NCBI GenBank assembly: GCA_964593045.1
Contig: CAZQJQ010000006.1
Coordinates: forward strand, 1-44,256
Length of the DNA stretch: 44,256 nt
Origin: JAOAHC01 sp964593045
Lineage (GTDB): Bacteria; Bacillota; Clostridia; TANB77; CAG-465
Direction of reading: 5' to 3'
The translations under genes and the position numbers were made by a program. The notes beneath the pieces were generated by a model. That model saw nothing but the letters and a program-made list of their open reading frames with translations. It did not search any database and was not told the DNA's origin. This document shows positions 6,999 to 16,223 of the stretch, in pieces; the stretch's first letter is position 1, and every line of letters begins with the position of its first letter.

Positions 6999-9900
6999 AT
7001 GAAAAAACAAATAAAAGATGTATTTTTAAATTGTACTAATGAAGATACTAAAATTATATATGCATATATTGATGAGCTTAAGTTTTCAAAAAAATTAAAT
7101 TCTGTAATTCTTGTTGCAAGTGGTGACGATAATCTGGATTTAGATGAAATTGAAAAATTTGAGTCGGATGCATGTATTGCATATGATTTAAATAGCTATA
7201 AAATAGAATATACATATAAAGGAAATATAGTTGATTTAACTTATAATCATCTTACTTATGTTATAGACAAAATAAATAAGAAGTTTGAGTATACTAAAAA
7301 AATTTTTGATGGTTCTATAAAACAAATTGATAATAGTTATAAAAACATAATCATTACATTAAATAATACGTATTCTAAGTTTTTAAGATTAAAAAAGGTA
7401 GATGAGTATTTAAAAAAATTCATATTAGTCAAATATGGATTAGACTTTAAAATAATTTTTAACGATTCTGTTGATGCTATACAAGCTGAAAAATCGGAAA
7501 AAACAGAAAATGTGGTAAAAATAGAAAGAAGAGAACCTGGTACAAAACAAGAAGATAAGCCTATACCTGATAAAAAAGAAACTAGTTATACTTCTAATAA
7601 TGATGAGTATACAAAAGAATCACATAAAAATTCTAGAAAACCTACTCCTTCTTATGTAATATTAGGTAAAGATATAAAAAGTGAAAAGTTAAATAAAATT
7701 GATGAATTAAATACAAGCTACGATAATGCTTGTGTTATAGGCAAGATATGTCAAAAAGATATTAGGGAAACCAAAACAGGAAAAATGTTGGTATCACTTG
7801 ATATATATGATAAAACTAGTACAATAGCTTGTAAAGCATTCTTTAACAAGAAAAAATTTGAGGAAGTAAATGATAAATTAGCTGTTGGTAGTTTTGTTAA
7901 AATTCAAGGAAGGCCACAGTTTGATCCTTTTGCAAAGGAATTAACTATTTTAGTCAATAGTATTAATGAAGAGGAAAAGGAAAGCATTGCTTCAAGAAAA
8001 GATGAAGAAGAAGACAAAAGAGTAGAATTACATATACATAGTCAAATGAGTGCAATGGATGGAGTTACTTCAGCTACTGATATAGTAAAACAAGCTATAA
8101 AATGGGGACATAGAGCAGTCGCTATAACTGATCATGGGGTAGTACAAGCTTTCCCAGAGGCTCATATGGCAATATCAAAAGCGTTTGCAAGTAGAGAAAA
8201 TAAAAATTGGTTGCAAGATGCTCCTACAAAGGTTATATATGGAGTAGAAGGTTATTTAGTAGATGATTTAGATCCTGCATATAAACATCCGAATATTTTT
8301 TGCGTGTTTGATATTGAAACTACAGGATTTACAGCAGGTCCTGATAAAATAACAGAAATTGCTGTAGCAAAAGTGCAAGAAGGTAAGATAATAGATGAAT
8401 TTACTACTTTTGTAAATCCAGAAAGACCAATTCCAAAACAAGTACAAGAGCTTACTCATATTACTGAGAATATGGTAAAAGATGCTCCTACAATAGAAGA
8501 AGTTTTACCTAAGTTTATAGAGTTTACAAAAGGAAGTATTTTAGTTGCACATAATAGCCATTTTGATATTGGATTTATGACACATTTTGCAAAAAAACAA
8601 GGACTTACTCTAGATAATGGAGCAATTGATACTCTTGTAATTGCAAGAGAATTATTTGAATCATATGAAAATCATAAATTAGGCACAATAGCTAAGAATT
8701 TAGGAATAGACTTAGAAGGTGCACATAGAGCTATAAATGATGTGAGAGCTACTGTTCAAGTATTTTTAAAAATGATAGAAGAAGCAAGTAAAAAAAATAT
8801 AGATATTTATGATTATGTATATACTAATTTAGAAAAAAACTATAAAGAAATAGGATATAATCATATAATAATTTTAGTTAAAAATTATATAGGTCTTAAA
8901 AATTTATATAAAATAATATCTTTTTCACATATTAATTTCTTTTATAAAAAACCAAGGATACCTAGATCACTATTAAATAGATATAGAGAAGGATTAATAG
9001 TGGGTTCTGCCTGTGAACAAGGTGAATTATACCAATCTATATTAAATAAATTACCAGAAGAAAAACAAGAAAATATTGCTAAATATTATGATTATCTTGA
9101 AATTCAACCACTCGGTAATAATCAATTTTATATTGACAAAGGAATACTATCTTCAAAGGATGAACTCATAACTATAAATAAAAAAATAATAGAATTAGGA
9201 GATAAATTGACTATACCTGTAGTTGCTACAACGGATTCTCACTTTTTAAATCCTGAAGATGAAATTTATCGTAGGATTATAATGGCAGGACAAGGATATG
9301 ATGATGCAGATAAACAAGCTCCTCTGTACTTTAGAACTACTTTGGAAATGTATGATGAATTCTATTATTTAGATAAAGCAAAAGCAAAAGAGATAATTGT
9401 AACAAATCCAAATAATATAGCGGACATGTGTGATGCTATACAACCAGTTCCAGATGGAACATACCCTCCTACAATAGAGGGTTCAGATGAAAATATAAAA
9501 AAAATATCATATGAAACGGCAAAACAAATTTATGGTGATCCATTACCTGAAATAGTAGAGAGAAGACTTGAAAAAGAGCTTGTCCCTATCATAAAATATG
9601 GGTTTGCAGTTATGTATATGATAGCAAGAGAACTTGTAAAAAAGTCAAATTCTGATGGCTATTTAGTTGGCTCAAGGGGATCTGTAGGCTCATCATTTGT
9701 TGCAACAATGACAGGAATTACAGAAGTAAATCCACTTCCACCACACTATATATGTACTAATCCAGAATGTAAATATAGTGAATTTCCAGAAACTACAGTT
9801 ACTACTGGAATAGATATGGAAGATAAGGTGTGTCCAAAATGTGGAAAAATACTAAAAAAAGATGGAATGGATATACCGTTTGAAACATTTCTTGGATTTA

Positions 9901-11342
9901 AAGGAGATAAAGCACCTGATATAGACTTAAACTTTTCAGGTGATGACCAACCAAATGCACATGCATATACAGAGGTGCTTTTTGGGAAATCTAAAACATT
10001 TAGAGCAGGAACAATAGGCACAGTAGCTGATAAAACAGCATATGGATTTGTAAAAAAATACTATGAACAAAAAGGAAAAAATGTATTATCTCCTGAGATA
10101 AATAGGCTTGCCAAAGGTTGTACGGGTATAAAGAGGACAACCGGTCAACATCCAGGTGGAATAATAGTTGTACCAAGAGATAAAGAAATATATGATTTTT
10201 GTCCTATACAAAAACCGGCTGATGACCAATTTTCAAAATCTATCACAACTCATTTTGATTTCCACTCAATACATGATAATCTGTTGAAATTAGATATACT
10301 AGGTCATGATGATCCTACAGTGCTTAGAATGCTACAGGATTTAACCGGTATAGATCCTAAAACAATACCATTAGATGAAAAGAAAGTAATGTCACTTTTT
10401 TCTTCAACTGAAGCATTAGGGGTAAAACCTGAACAAATAAAGTCAGAAACAGGAACATATGCAGTGCCCGAGTTTGGAACAAAATTTGTAAGACAAATGT
10501 TACTGGACACTAAACCAACAACGTTTGGAGAGCTTGTTAGAATATCTGGACTTTCTCATGGTACTGATGTGTGGCTTGGAAATGCTCAAACATTAATAGA
10601 AGAAGGAACAGCTACACTAAAAGAAGCAATATGTACCCGTGATGATATAATGATATATTTAATACAAATGAAACTAGATCCTCAGATGGCATTTAAAACA
10701 ATGGAAAGTGTAAGAAAAGGAAAAGGACTTACAGAAGAAATGGAAGCAGCAATGAGAGAAAAAGATGTACCAGAGTGGTATATTGATTCATGTAAAAAAA
10801 TAAAATACATGTTTCCAAAAGCACATGCGGCTGCATATGTAATGATGGCATATAGGATAGCATATTATAAAGTATATTATCCAAAAGAATTCTATGCAAC
10901 ATATTTAACTGTAAGAGCAGGTAATTTTTTATCTGACATTATGATGAGAGGAAAAGAAAAAATTAAAGAGGCAATAAAAGAATATGAACAAAAACAAGAT
11001 GCCTCTGCCACAGATAAAGATGCACTAAGTGTTATGGAAGTAATAAACGAAATGTATGAAAGAGATATTAACTTTTTACCAGTAGATATATATTTATCTG
11101 ATGCAAAAAAATTCTTGGTAGAAGAAAGAGGTATAAGACCACCACTTTCTGCAATAACAGGCTTTGGAGAAGTAGATGCAAAAAAATTGGTGGAAGCAAG
11201 AAAAGAAGGTAAGTTTGAAACAATAGAACAAGTTGCAAGCAGAGCAAAGATAGGAAAAGTAGCTATGCAAACACTAGAAAATGAAGGTTGTTTTAAAGGC
11301 ATGCCTAGGTCTTCACAAATGAGTCTATTTGAGCAGATGTAA
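6999..11342 (+). CDS. polC: DNA polymerase III alpha subunit, Gram-positive PolC type
   Basis: 1447 residues, normal PolC length. PolC is the replicative polymerase of low-GC Gram-positives with built-in 3'-5' proofreading. Domains in order: divergent N-terminus (1-200); OB fold (about 235-330, with VIGKICQKDIRET); PHP domain starting VELHIHSQMSAMDGV (about 342); inserted DEDD exonuclease from VFDIETTGF (about 429) through LVAHNSHFDIGFM to HRAINDVRA; rest of PHP; polymerase core from about 830, with a four-cysteine zinc site (CTNPEC ... CPKCG), catalytic PDIDLNFSGD, GTIGTVADKTAYGFVKKYYE, GQHPGGI and MFPKAHAAAYV. A Lys-rich linker (about 165-220) separates the first two parts. It has its own promoter and is not in an operon with proS, its usual neighbour in Bacillus. 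Confidence 0.98.
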   Translation: MKKQIKDVFLNCTNEDTKIIYAYIDELKFSKKLNSVILVASGDDNLDLDEIEKFESDACIAYDLNSYKIEYTYKGNIVDLTYNHLTYVIDKINKKFEYTKKIFDGSIKQIDNSYKNIIITLNNTYSKFLRLKKVDEYLKKFILVKYGLDFKIIFNDSVDAIQAEKSEKTENVVKIERREPGTKQEDKPIPDKKETSYTSNNDEYTKESHKNSRKPTPSYVILGKDIKSEKLNKIDELNTSYDNACVIGKICQKDIRETKTGKMLVSLDIYDKTSTIACKAFFNKKKFEEVNDKLAVGSFVKIQGRPQFDPFAKELTILVNSINEEEKESIASRKDEEEDKRVELHIHSQMSAMDGVTSATDIVKQAIKWGHRAVAITDHGVVQAFPEAHMAISKAFASRENKNWLQDAPTKVIYGVEGYLVDDLDPAYKHPNIFCVFDIETTGFTAGPDKITEIAVAKVQEGKIIDEFTTFVNPERPIPKQVQELTHITENMVKDAPTIEEVLPKFIEFTKGSILVAHNSHFDIGFMTHFAKKQGLTLDNGAIDTLVIARELFESYENHKLGTIAKNLGIDLEGAHRAINDVRATVQVFLKMIEEASKKNIDIYDYVYTNLEKNYKEIGYNHIIILVKNYIGLKNLYKIISFSHINFFYKKPRIPRSLLNRYREGLIVGSACEQGELYQSILNKLPEEKQENIAKYYDYLEIQPLGNNQFYIDKGILSSKDELITINKKIIELGDKLTIPVVATTDSHFLNPEDEIYRRIIMAGQGYDDADKQAPLYFRTTLEMYDEFYYLDKAKAKEIIVTNPNNIADMCDAIQPVPDGTYPPTIEGSDENIKKISYETAKQIYGDPLPEIVERRLEKELVPIIKYGFAVMYMIARELVKKSNSDGYLVGSRGSVGSSFVATMTGITEVNPLPPHYICTNPECKYSEFPETTVTTGIDMEDKVCPKCGKILKKDGMDIPFETFLGFKGDKAPDIDLNFSGDDQPNAHAYTEVLFGKSKTFRAGTIGTVADKTAYGFVKKYYEQKGKNVLSPEINRLAKGCTGIKRTTGQHPGGIIVVPRDKEIYDFCPIQKPADDQFSKSITTHFDFHSIHDNLLKLDILGHDDPTVLRMLQDLTGIDPKTIPLDEKKVMSLFSSTEALGVKPEQIKSETGTYAVPEFGTKFVRQMLLDTKPTTFGELVRISGLSHGTDVWLGNAQTLIEEGTATLKEAICTRDDIMIYLIQMKLDPQMAFKTMESVRKGKGLTEEMEAAMREKDVPEWYIDSCKKIKYMFPKAHAAAYVMMAYRIAYYKVYYPKEFYATYLTVRAGNFLSDIMMRGKEKIKEAIKEYEQKQDASATDKDALSVMEVINEMYERDINFLPVDIYLSDAKKFLVEERGIRPPLSAITGFGEVDAKKLVEARKEGKFETIEQVASRAKIGKVAMQTLENEGCFKGMPRSSQMSLFEQM

Positions 11343-11361
11343 TAAATATAACATTAAGTTC

Positions 11362-11390
11362 TTGAAAAAAACACAATAATAGGGTATAAT
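11362..11390 (+). promoter_or_regulatory. promoter for the hibernation factor gene
   Basis: TTGAAA at 11362-11367, 17-nt spacer, TATAAT at 11385-11390. Confidence 0.75.
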
Positions 11391-11412
11391 AGTTCTTAGG
11401 AGGATGATTAAA

Positions 11413-11769
11413 ATGAAATTAGATTTAACAGGTATACATGTAGAAATTACAGAAGCAATAAGGGATTTTACAGAAAAAAAGGTAGAAAAACTATCAAAAT
11501 TTTTTGATGATATTACAATATGTCATGTAACTTTATCTATAGAAAAAAATAGACAAAAAGTAAATATACGTATTGAATATAAATCAAGAACATATATTGC
11601 TGAGGAAGTAACAGATGATATATATTATGGTATAGAAGATGTTATTCAAAAAATAGAAGGGCAGATAAGAAAAAATAAGGCAATAATAGAAAAGAAGAGA
11701 AAAGAAGGAGCTACACAAGAAGAAATTGATTCATTAACAGTTGAGGATTTGCTAAAAGAAGATGAGTAG
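11413..11769 (+). CDS. hpf: short ribosome hibernation-promoting factor (HPF/YfiA family)
   Basis: 118 residues. The N-terminal 95 residues match the HPF/RaiA beta-alpha-beta fold: LDLTGIHVEITEAIRDFTEKK, then VTLSIEKNRQKVNIRI, then DDIYYGIEDVIQKIEGQIRK. The family binds the decoding centre of resting 30S subunits and blocks translation. Firmicutes usually carry a long form of about 180-190 residues with a C-terminal domain that pairs ribosomes into 100S dimers. Here that domain is absent and only a 20-residue acidic tail ending LLKEDE follows. The start at 11413 is preferred over 11404 because TTAGGAGG ends at 11403 and gives 9-base spacing. It is a single-gene transcript with its own promoter and terminator. 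Confidence 0.85.
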   Translation: MKLDLTGIHVEITEAIRDFTEKKVEKLSKFFDDITICHVTLSIEKNRQKVNIRIEYKSRTYIAEEVTDDIYYGIEDVIQKIEGQIRKNKAIIEKKRKEGATQEEIDSLTVEDLLKEDE

Positions 11770-11781
11770 AATCTAGTATAT

Positions 11782-11816
11782 AAAAAGTCACATGGTATAA
11801 AGCTATGTGGCTTTTT
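11782..11816 (+). terminator. terminator after hpf
   Basis: AAAAAGTCACAT (11782-11793) pairs with ATGTGGCTTTTT (11805-11816), with one G-T pair and a terminal T run. Confidence 0.85.
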
Positions 11817-11847
11817 GTACAAAATTTAATAATAACTTATCAAAATA

Positions 11848-11876
11848 TAGACATCAATTTAAAATTGGTATATAAT
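11848..11876 (+). promoter_or_regulatory. promoter for the PHP phosphoesterase gene
   Basis: TAGACA at 11848-11853, 17-nt spacer, TATAAT at 11871-11876. Confidence 0.65.
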
Positions 11877-11927
11877 AAAAATATAAGAAAAGAAGTTGTT
11901 TGTATTAATATACAAGGAGGAGTTGTT

Positions 11928-12821
11928 GTGGTTGATAAATGTGGATACATAGACTTACATGTTCACAGTAATGCATCTGATGGACTTGAACCGGTTGGTG
12001 TAGTCATGAAAAAAGCGATTAAAAACAAAGTATCTGTTATTTCTTTTACTGAACATTATAACTTAGGTTCGTATCAAGAAGCGTATCGGATAGAAAAACA
12101 AACGGGAAAAATAGAAGTAATTCCAGGAATAGAAATAAGTGCTTCTGTAAAAGAATTACCAGGGACAAAAAAGAGAACTTGTCACATACTTGCATATTAT
12201 CCATCGTACAGGATTTGCAATATACTTGATGAATATGAAGTTAGTCGTGAGAAGTGCTTGAAAAAGACAATAAAAAAATTGCAAACAACAGGCGTTAAAA
12301 TTTCATATGATATTGTTAAAAAATATGCGAGATCTAGAAATAGTATTGGTAGATATGATGTTGCAATTGCACTTAAAAAATTAGGTTATGCAAAAACAAC
12401 TATGTCAGCTTACGGACAATTTTTAGATGTAGGTATGCGTGCATATGTTGAACGGGATAAACCTACAACAAAGGAACTATTGTCAAAAATACGAAGCGTA
12501 GGAGGAGTACCAGTACTTGCACATCCAAGAAGTTTGCATATGGGAAGGGAATCTCTTGAAAAATACGTAACTAGACTAAGAGAAGAAGGTCTAGAAGGAA
12601 TAGAGTTATATAATCCTAGTTGTTCTTTTGAAGTATTTGAAAACATAAGATATATTGCAGACAAATTAAATCTTGTTACAACTGTTGGAAGCGATTATCA
12701 TGGAAAAGAGAGTCGGAATATTTATGTTGGTTTAGGGATTAATGGAAATCTTAGAATATCAAAATACGAGATAATAGAAGAACTTAAAACTAGGCAAAAT
12801 CAAATTTTATTACATGGATAA
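11928..12821 (+). CDS. PHP-domain metal-dependent phosphoesterase (RNase AM/YciV-like)
   Basis: 297 residues from GTG 11928, which has AAGGAGG 7 bases upstream; the frame is open further upstream but only through the hpf terminator. PHP motifs are clear: YIDLHVHSNASDG (HxH, motif 1), SFTEHY (position of the T-D/E-H motif), IPGIEIS (Glu), CHILAYY, PVLAHPRS (His) and the closing VGSDYHGK. Relatives include E. coli YciV (RNase AM, 5'-3' exonuclease on small RNA and 3',5'-bisphosphonucleotides) and 3',5'-nucleoside bisphosphate phosphatases. The cytoplasmic enzyme probably removes phosphate from nucleotides or RNA ends. It is monocistronic between two strong terminators. Confidence 0.85.
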   Translation: MVDKCGYIDLHVHSNASDGLEPVGVVMKKAIKNKVSVISFTEHYNLGSYQEAYRIEKQTGKIEVIPGIEISASVKELPGTKKRTCHILAYYPSYRICNILDEYEVSREKCLKKTIKKLQTTGVKISYDIVKKYARSRNSIGRYDVAIALKKLGYAKTTMSAYGQFLDVGMRAYVERDKPTTKELLSKIRSVGGVPVLAHPRSLHMGRESLEKYVTRLREEGLEGIELYNPSCSFEVFENIRYIADKLNLVTTVGSDYHGKESRNIYVGLGINGNLRISKYEIIEELKTRQNQILLHG

Positions 12822-12826
12822 TGTAT

Positions 12827-12859
12827 TATAAAAAGAGGGGGATAACCCCTCTTTTTATA
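12827..12859. terminator. strong bidirectional terminator
   Basis: TATAAAAAGAGGGG pairs perfectly with CCCCTCTTTTTATA around a GATAA loop. A-rich and T-rich flanks let it serve both the PHP gene and the converging minus-strand hemolysin III gene. Confidence 0.92.
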
Positions 12860-12871
12860 ATCTATATCTTT

Positions 12872-13513
12872 TTATAATACATAGAACATTATTGATATAA
12901 AATGAAAAACACTTCCTGCTAGGACAAATAAATGCCATATGGAATGAAAGTATTTTACTTTTATAATATAAAACACTGCTCCTACAGTATATGCAAGACC
13001 ACCAGCAGCAAGCCAATATACTCCATGTATGGCATTATTTGCTTGCATTATTTGTATTAGATCAGGCATTGCAAATATTATTGCCCATCCCATTATAAGA
13101 TAAGTAAAAACTTTAAAGACTCTGTATTTACCTATAAAAATGCTCCCTATAATAATACCAATAAGAGCCATTGCCCATACAACACCAAATATAATCCAAC
13201 CAATATTGCCATCTTCTCTTAAAATAACTAAAGTATACGGAGTATAGGTTCCAGCTATTAGTAAATATATTGATGCATGATCAAATATTTGGAAAACCTT
13301 TTTTACTTTTTCTCCTGTAAAAGCATGATATAAAGTAGACATAGTAAAAAGAAGTACTAAAGTTCCACCATAGATTGATACGCTAACAACTTGCCACATA
13401 TTTCCAAAAAGAGCGGCAAATACAACCATAATTGTAAGAGCAACTATAGCAAATAGAGCTCCAACACCATGGGTGATAGAATTGGCGATTTCCTCACCAA
13501 TTGAATATTTCAA
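12872..13513 (-). CDS. hemolysin III / PAQR family membrane protein (TrhA/YqfA-like)
   Basis: 213 residues with seven predicted membrane helices. The conserved PAQR residues are present: EEIANSITHGVGAL at the N-terminus, STLYHAF near 59 (His), IFDHASIYLLIAGTYTP near 75 (Asp-His) and FHSIWHLFVLAGSVFHF near the end (His residues). These form the putative zinc site of the superfamily. Bacterial members are called hemolysin III or TrhA; E. coli YqfA is linked to membrane-energy homeostasis, and real toxin activity is doubtful. It starts 11 bases after the tyrS stop and reads in the same direction, so the two are cotranscribed. Confidence 0.9.
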   Translation of the reverse strand: MKYSIGEEIANSITHGVGALFAIVALTIMVVFAALFGNMWQVVSVSIYGGTLVLLFTMSTLYHAFTGEKVKKVFQIFDHASIYLLIAGTYTPYTLVILREDGNIGWIIFGVVWAMALIGIIIGSIFIGKYRVFKVFTYLIMGWAIIFAMPDLIQIMQANNAIHGVYWLAAGGLAYTVGAVFYIIKVKYFHSIWHLFVLAGSVFHFISIMFYVL

Positions 13514-13524
13514 AAAATCACCCC

Positions 13525-14757
13525 CTATACTATATTTATCTTAATAAAAACTTTTTTTCCTTTTTTTAATATAACATATCCCTTTTTAAAGTCATTTAAT
13601 GAAATACAATGTTTTTCGTCCAATATTTTTATATCATTAATTAGTATACCACCTTGTTTTACAAGTATTCTAGCTTGTCCTTTTGAAGGAGCAATTTCTG
13701 CTTTTATAATGGCATCTAATATAGATAAACCGTTTTGCACATCTTCTTTTGATATGTCAAAAGAAGGCATATTTTCGCTATTTGAAGAGTTTAAAAATAG
13801 GTCCTGAGCAGTTTTTTCGGCTTTTATAGCTTCATCCTCTCCATGTATAAGTTTTGTTATTTCAAATGCAGCAATTTTCTTTGCTTCATTTATATCGCTA
13901 CCTTGCAAGCTTGAAAGTTTGTTTACTTCATTCATTGGTAAAAATGTTAACATACGTAAAACATCTCTTACCTCGGTATCTTGGATATTTCTCCAATACT
14001 GATAAAAATCATATACACTAGTTTTTTCTTTATCAAGCCAAATAGCACCCTTTTCAGTTTTGCCCATTTTTTTCCCTTCAGCATTAAGAAGTAGAGGACA
14101 TGTTACACAAAAGCTACCACTTTTATGTATTTTCCTTATTAAATCAACACCACTTAACATATTTGACCACTGATCATCTCCGCCAACTTGAACTTTACAA
14201 GAGTACTTTTCAAAAAGTTGTAAAAAGTCAAAACTTTGCATAAGCATATAGTTAAATTCAAAAAATGTTAATCCTTTATCCATACGTTGCTTAAAACATT
14301 CAGCATCAAGCATTCTATTTACATTAAAATAAACACCATATGTGCGTATAAAATCCATATAATTCAAATTTAGTATCCAATCAGCATTGTTTACAATTAT
14401 AGCAGAATTATCACCTTCAAATGAAATAAATTTACTAACTTGAGTAATTATTTTTTTTACATTATCTTCTATATCCTCTTTGCTTAACATTTTTCTCATA
14501 TCAGATTTTCCTGATGGATCTCCTATTAAAGCAGTCCCTCCACCTATCAATATAATTGGTCTATGACCACACTTTTGAAAATATGACATCAACATAAGTG
14601 GAATAAAATGACCAATGTGAATACTGTCTGCGGTAGGATCTATACCTAAATATACAGATATTTTTTGTTTTGAAGTTATTTCTTTAAATTCTTCTTCAAA
14701 AGTTAATTGTTTTATTAAGTCCCTTTCTTTTAATACTTCATATATATTATTATTCAT
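13525..14757 (-). CDS. tyrS: tyrosyl-tRNA synthetase
   Basis: 410 residues, standard for bacterial class I TyrRS. It charges tRNA-Tyr with tyrosine in the cytoplasm. YLGIDPTADSIHIGHF contains the HIGH signature, VGGDDQWSNMLSG is the tyrosine-pocket region, and KKMGKTEKG is the KMSKS-like loop in the KMGKT form. The last 70 residues (SILDAIIKAEIAPSKGQARILVKQGG) are an S4 RNA-binding domain. RBS AGAGGTGAT precedes the ATG. Only about 60 bases lie between the -10 and the start, with no T-box leader, which is unusual for tyrS in Firmicutes. Confidence 0.97.
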   Translation of the reverse strand: MNNNIYEVLKERDLIKQLTFEEEFKEITSKQKISVYLGIDPTADSIHIGHFIPLMLMSYFQKCGHRPIILIGGGTALIGDPSGKSDMRKMLSKEDIEDNVKKIITQVSKFISFEGDNSAIIVNNADWILNLNYMDFIRTYGVYFNVNRMLDAECFKQRMDKGLTFFEFNYMLMQSFDFLQLFEKYSCKVQVGGDDQWSNMLSGVDLIRKIHKSGSFCVTCPLLLNAEGKKMGKTEKGAIWLDKEKTSVYDFYQYWRNIQDTEVRDVLRMLTFLPMNEVNKLSSLQGSDINEAKKIAAFEITKLIHGEDEAIKAEKTAQDLFLNSSNSENMPSFDISKEDVQNGLSILDAIIKAEIAPSKGQARILVKQGGILINDIKILDEKHCISLNDFKKGYVILKKGKKVFIKINIV

Positions 14758-14814
14758 GCTATCACCTCTAAACTAAATTTACTATTTTCTATTGCTTTAA
14801 TTTTGAACATATAT

Positions 14815-14823
14815 AGTATAGCA
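14815..14823 (-). promoter_or_regulatory. tyrS: extended -10 promoter for tyrS
   Basis: On the minus strand TGC-TATACT forms an extended -10, 58 bases before the tyrS start. No good -35 is visible at the right distance. Confidence 0.5.
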
Positions 14824-14904
14824 TAAAAATGTGATAATTTAAATATATATTGCAAATTAATATAAATATTTACAAAATGTTAATTTATATGACATTTGTA
14901 TTAG

Positions 14905-14933
14905 TTGTAATTTTTTTAAAAAAGAGATATAAT
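14905..14933 (+). promoter_or_regulatory. promoter for the DAP dehydrogenase-like gene
   Basis: TTGTAA at 14905-14910, 17-nt spacer, TATAAT at 14928-14933, then TTGGAGGG as ribosome site. Confidence 0.65.
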
Positions 14934-14954
14934 AATATAATTGGAGGGATAGAT

Positions 14955-16031
14955 ATGAAAGATAAAATAAAAGTAGTCCAATATGGATGCGGTAAAATGT
15001 CTAAATATACTATGAGATATGTGTATGAAAATGGAGGCGAAATTATAGGAGCATTTGATATTGATAAAGATAAAATTGGAAAAGATATATCATATGTAAT
15101 GGAAACTGAAAATAAAAATGTATTAATATCAGATATATCAAATGCAAAAGAAATTTTAAAAACTTTAAAACCAGATATTTGTATCATTACAACTATGAGC
15201 CTTATAAAAGATGTATATGATGCATTTAAATTATGTGCACAACTTGGAATAAATGCAGTATCAACATGTGAAGAAGCATTTTATCCGTTTAATTCATCAC
15301 CTAAATTAATAGATGAACTTGATAATCTAGCAAAGAAAAATAATTGTACATTAACAGGAAGTGGATATCAAGATGCGTTTTGGGGAAATTTAATTACAAC
15401 TATAGCAGGAGCAACACACAATATAACAAAAATAAAAGGAAGTTCTAGTTACAACGTAGAAGATTATGGACTTGCACTTGCAAAGGTTCATGGTGCAGGA
15501 CTTAGTTTAGAAGAATTTGCAAAGGATATTGCTGCATCAGATAATATATCAGAGAATAAAAGGAATGAACTAATACAAAAAGGTGAATTTTTACCTTCAT
15601 ATATGTGGAATACAAACGGATGGCTTGCTTCAAAATTAGGTCTTACAGTTATATCACAAGAACAAAAAATGATTCCGCAAACAAGCAAAAGTGAATTGTA
15701 TTCAGATACACTTAAAATGACAATACAGGCAGGATATGCTACTGGTATGAGTGCTGTTGTTACAACAAAGACTAAAGAAGGAATTATAATTGAATCAGAA
15801 TGCGTAGGTAAAGTATATTCAAAAGATGAATTTGATAAAAATGAGTGGACTGTATATGGAGAACCAGATACAACAATAACTGTATCAAGACCTTCAACTG
15901 TTGAACTTACATGTGCAAGTATTGTAAACAGGATTCCAGATGTTATAAATGCTGACCCTGGTTTTATAACAACAGATAAGATGAATAACCTAAAATATCC
16001 GGTTAAATCTTTAAATGAATACATAAAATAA
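14955..16031 (+). CDS. 2,4-diaminopentanoate dehydrogenase-like NAD(P)-dependent oxidoreductase
   Basis: 358 residues from ATG 14955, which has TTGGAGGG 6 bases upstream. The N-terminus VVQYGCGKMSKYTMRYV is a Rossmann fold nucleotide site. The middle (STCEEAFYPFNSSP, LTGSGYQDAFWGNL, SSYNVEDYGLALAK) and the end (VELTCASIVNRIPDVINADPGF) match from memory the clostridial family annotated as 2,4-diaminopentanoate dehydrogenase or 'dihydrodipicolinate reductase-like'. That enzyme oxidises 2,4-diaminopentanoate to 2-amino-4-ketopentanoate in ornithine fermentation. None of the partners (ornithine aminomutase OraS/OraE, thiolase pair, ornithine racemase) are nearby and the gene stands alone between promoter and terminator, so a different amine or amino-acid substrate is possible. 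Confidence 0.7.
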   Translation: MKDKIKVVQYGCGKMSKYTMRYVYENGGEIIGAFDIDKDKIGKDISYVMETENKNVLISDISNAKEILKTLKPDICIITTMSLIKDVYDAFKLCAQLGINAVSTCEEAFYPFNSSPKLIDELDNLAKKNNCTLTGSGYQDAFWGNLITTIAGATHNITKIKGSSSYNVEDYGLALAKVHGAGLSLEEFAKDIAASDNISENKRNELIQKGEFLPSYMWNTNGWLASKLGLTVISQEQKMIPQTSKSELYSDTLKMTIQAGYATGMSAVVTTKTKEGIIIESECVGKVYSKDEFDKNEWTVYGEPDTTITVSRPSTVELTCASIVNRIPDVINADPGFITTDKMNNLKYPVKSLNEYIK

Positions 16032-16036
16032 AATAT

Positions 16037-16078
16037 AAAAAGTGTCTATAAAATATCTAAAATATTAGGCACTTTTTT
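16037..16078 (+). terminator. terminator
   Basis: AAAAGTGTCTA (16037-16047) pairs with TAGGCACTTTTTT (16066-16078) with one G-T pair, followed by the T run. Confidence 0.75.
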
Positions 16079-16174
16079 AGCACTTATGTTAAATATAAAT
16101 ATTTTTATTTTATATGTTTTTATATAATTTTACATATTTTTTTGTATCTTTTTATTTAAAATATATAAAAAATA

Positions 16175-16203
16175 TTGAAATAGTAAATAATAAATGATAA
16201 TAT
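16175..16203 (+). promoter_or_regulatory. promoter for yqeG
   Basis: TTGAAA at 16175-16180, 17-nt spacer, TAATAT at 16198-16203. Ribosome site AAGAGGTGA follows. The surrounding 140 bases are almost pure A/T and hold nothing else I can identify. Confidence 0.55.
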
Positions 16204-16223
16204 ATATTAATAAGAGGTGACAT

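Noticed and set aside
9746..10021. Minus-strand open frames inside polC (also 10304-10510 and 10892-11302) and similar frames opposite secA, cdsA and tyrS.
   Set aside because: They are antisense shadows of strongly conserved genes, without ribosome sites or recognisable products.
11805..11927. Longer PHP phosphoesterase starting at 11805.
   Set aside because: The start lies in the right arm of the hpf terminator. GTG 11928 has AAGGAGG at proper distance and begins just before the PHP motif.
14758..14850. T-box leader for tyrS.
   Set aside because: Only about 90 bases are available, and there is no specifier stem, T-box sequence (TGGNACCGCG-like) or terminator.
14850..14954. Longer N-terminus for the diaminopentanoate dehydrogenase-like protein.
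   Set aside because: It would include the promoter and would precede the Rossmann motif with a hydrophobic stretch. ATG 14955 has GGAGGG.
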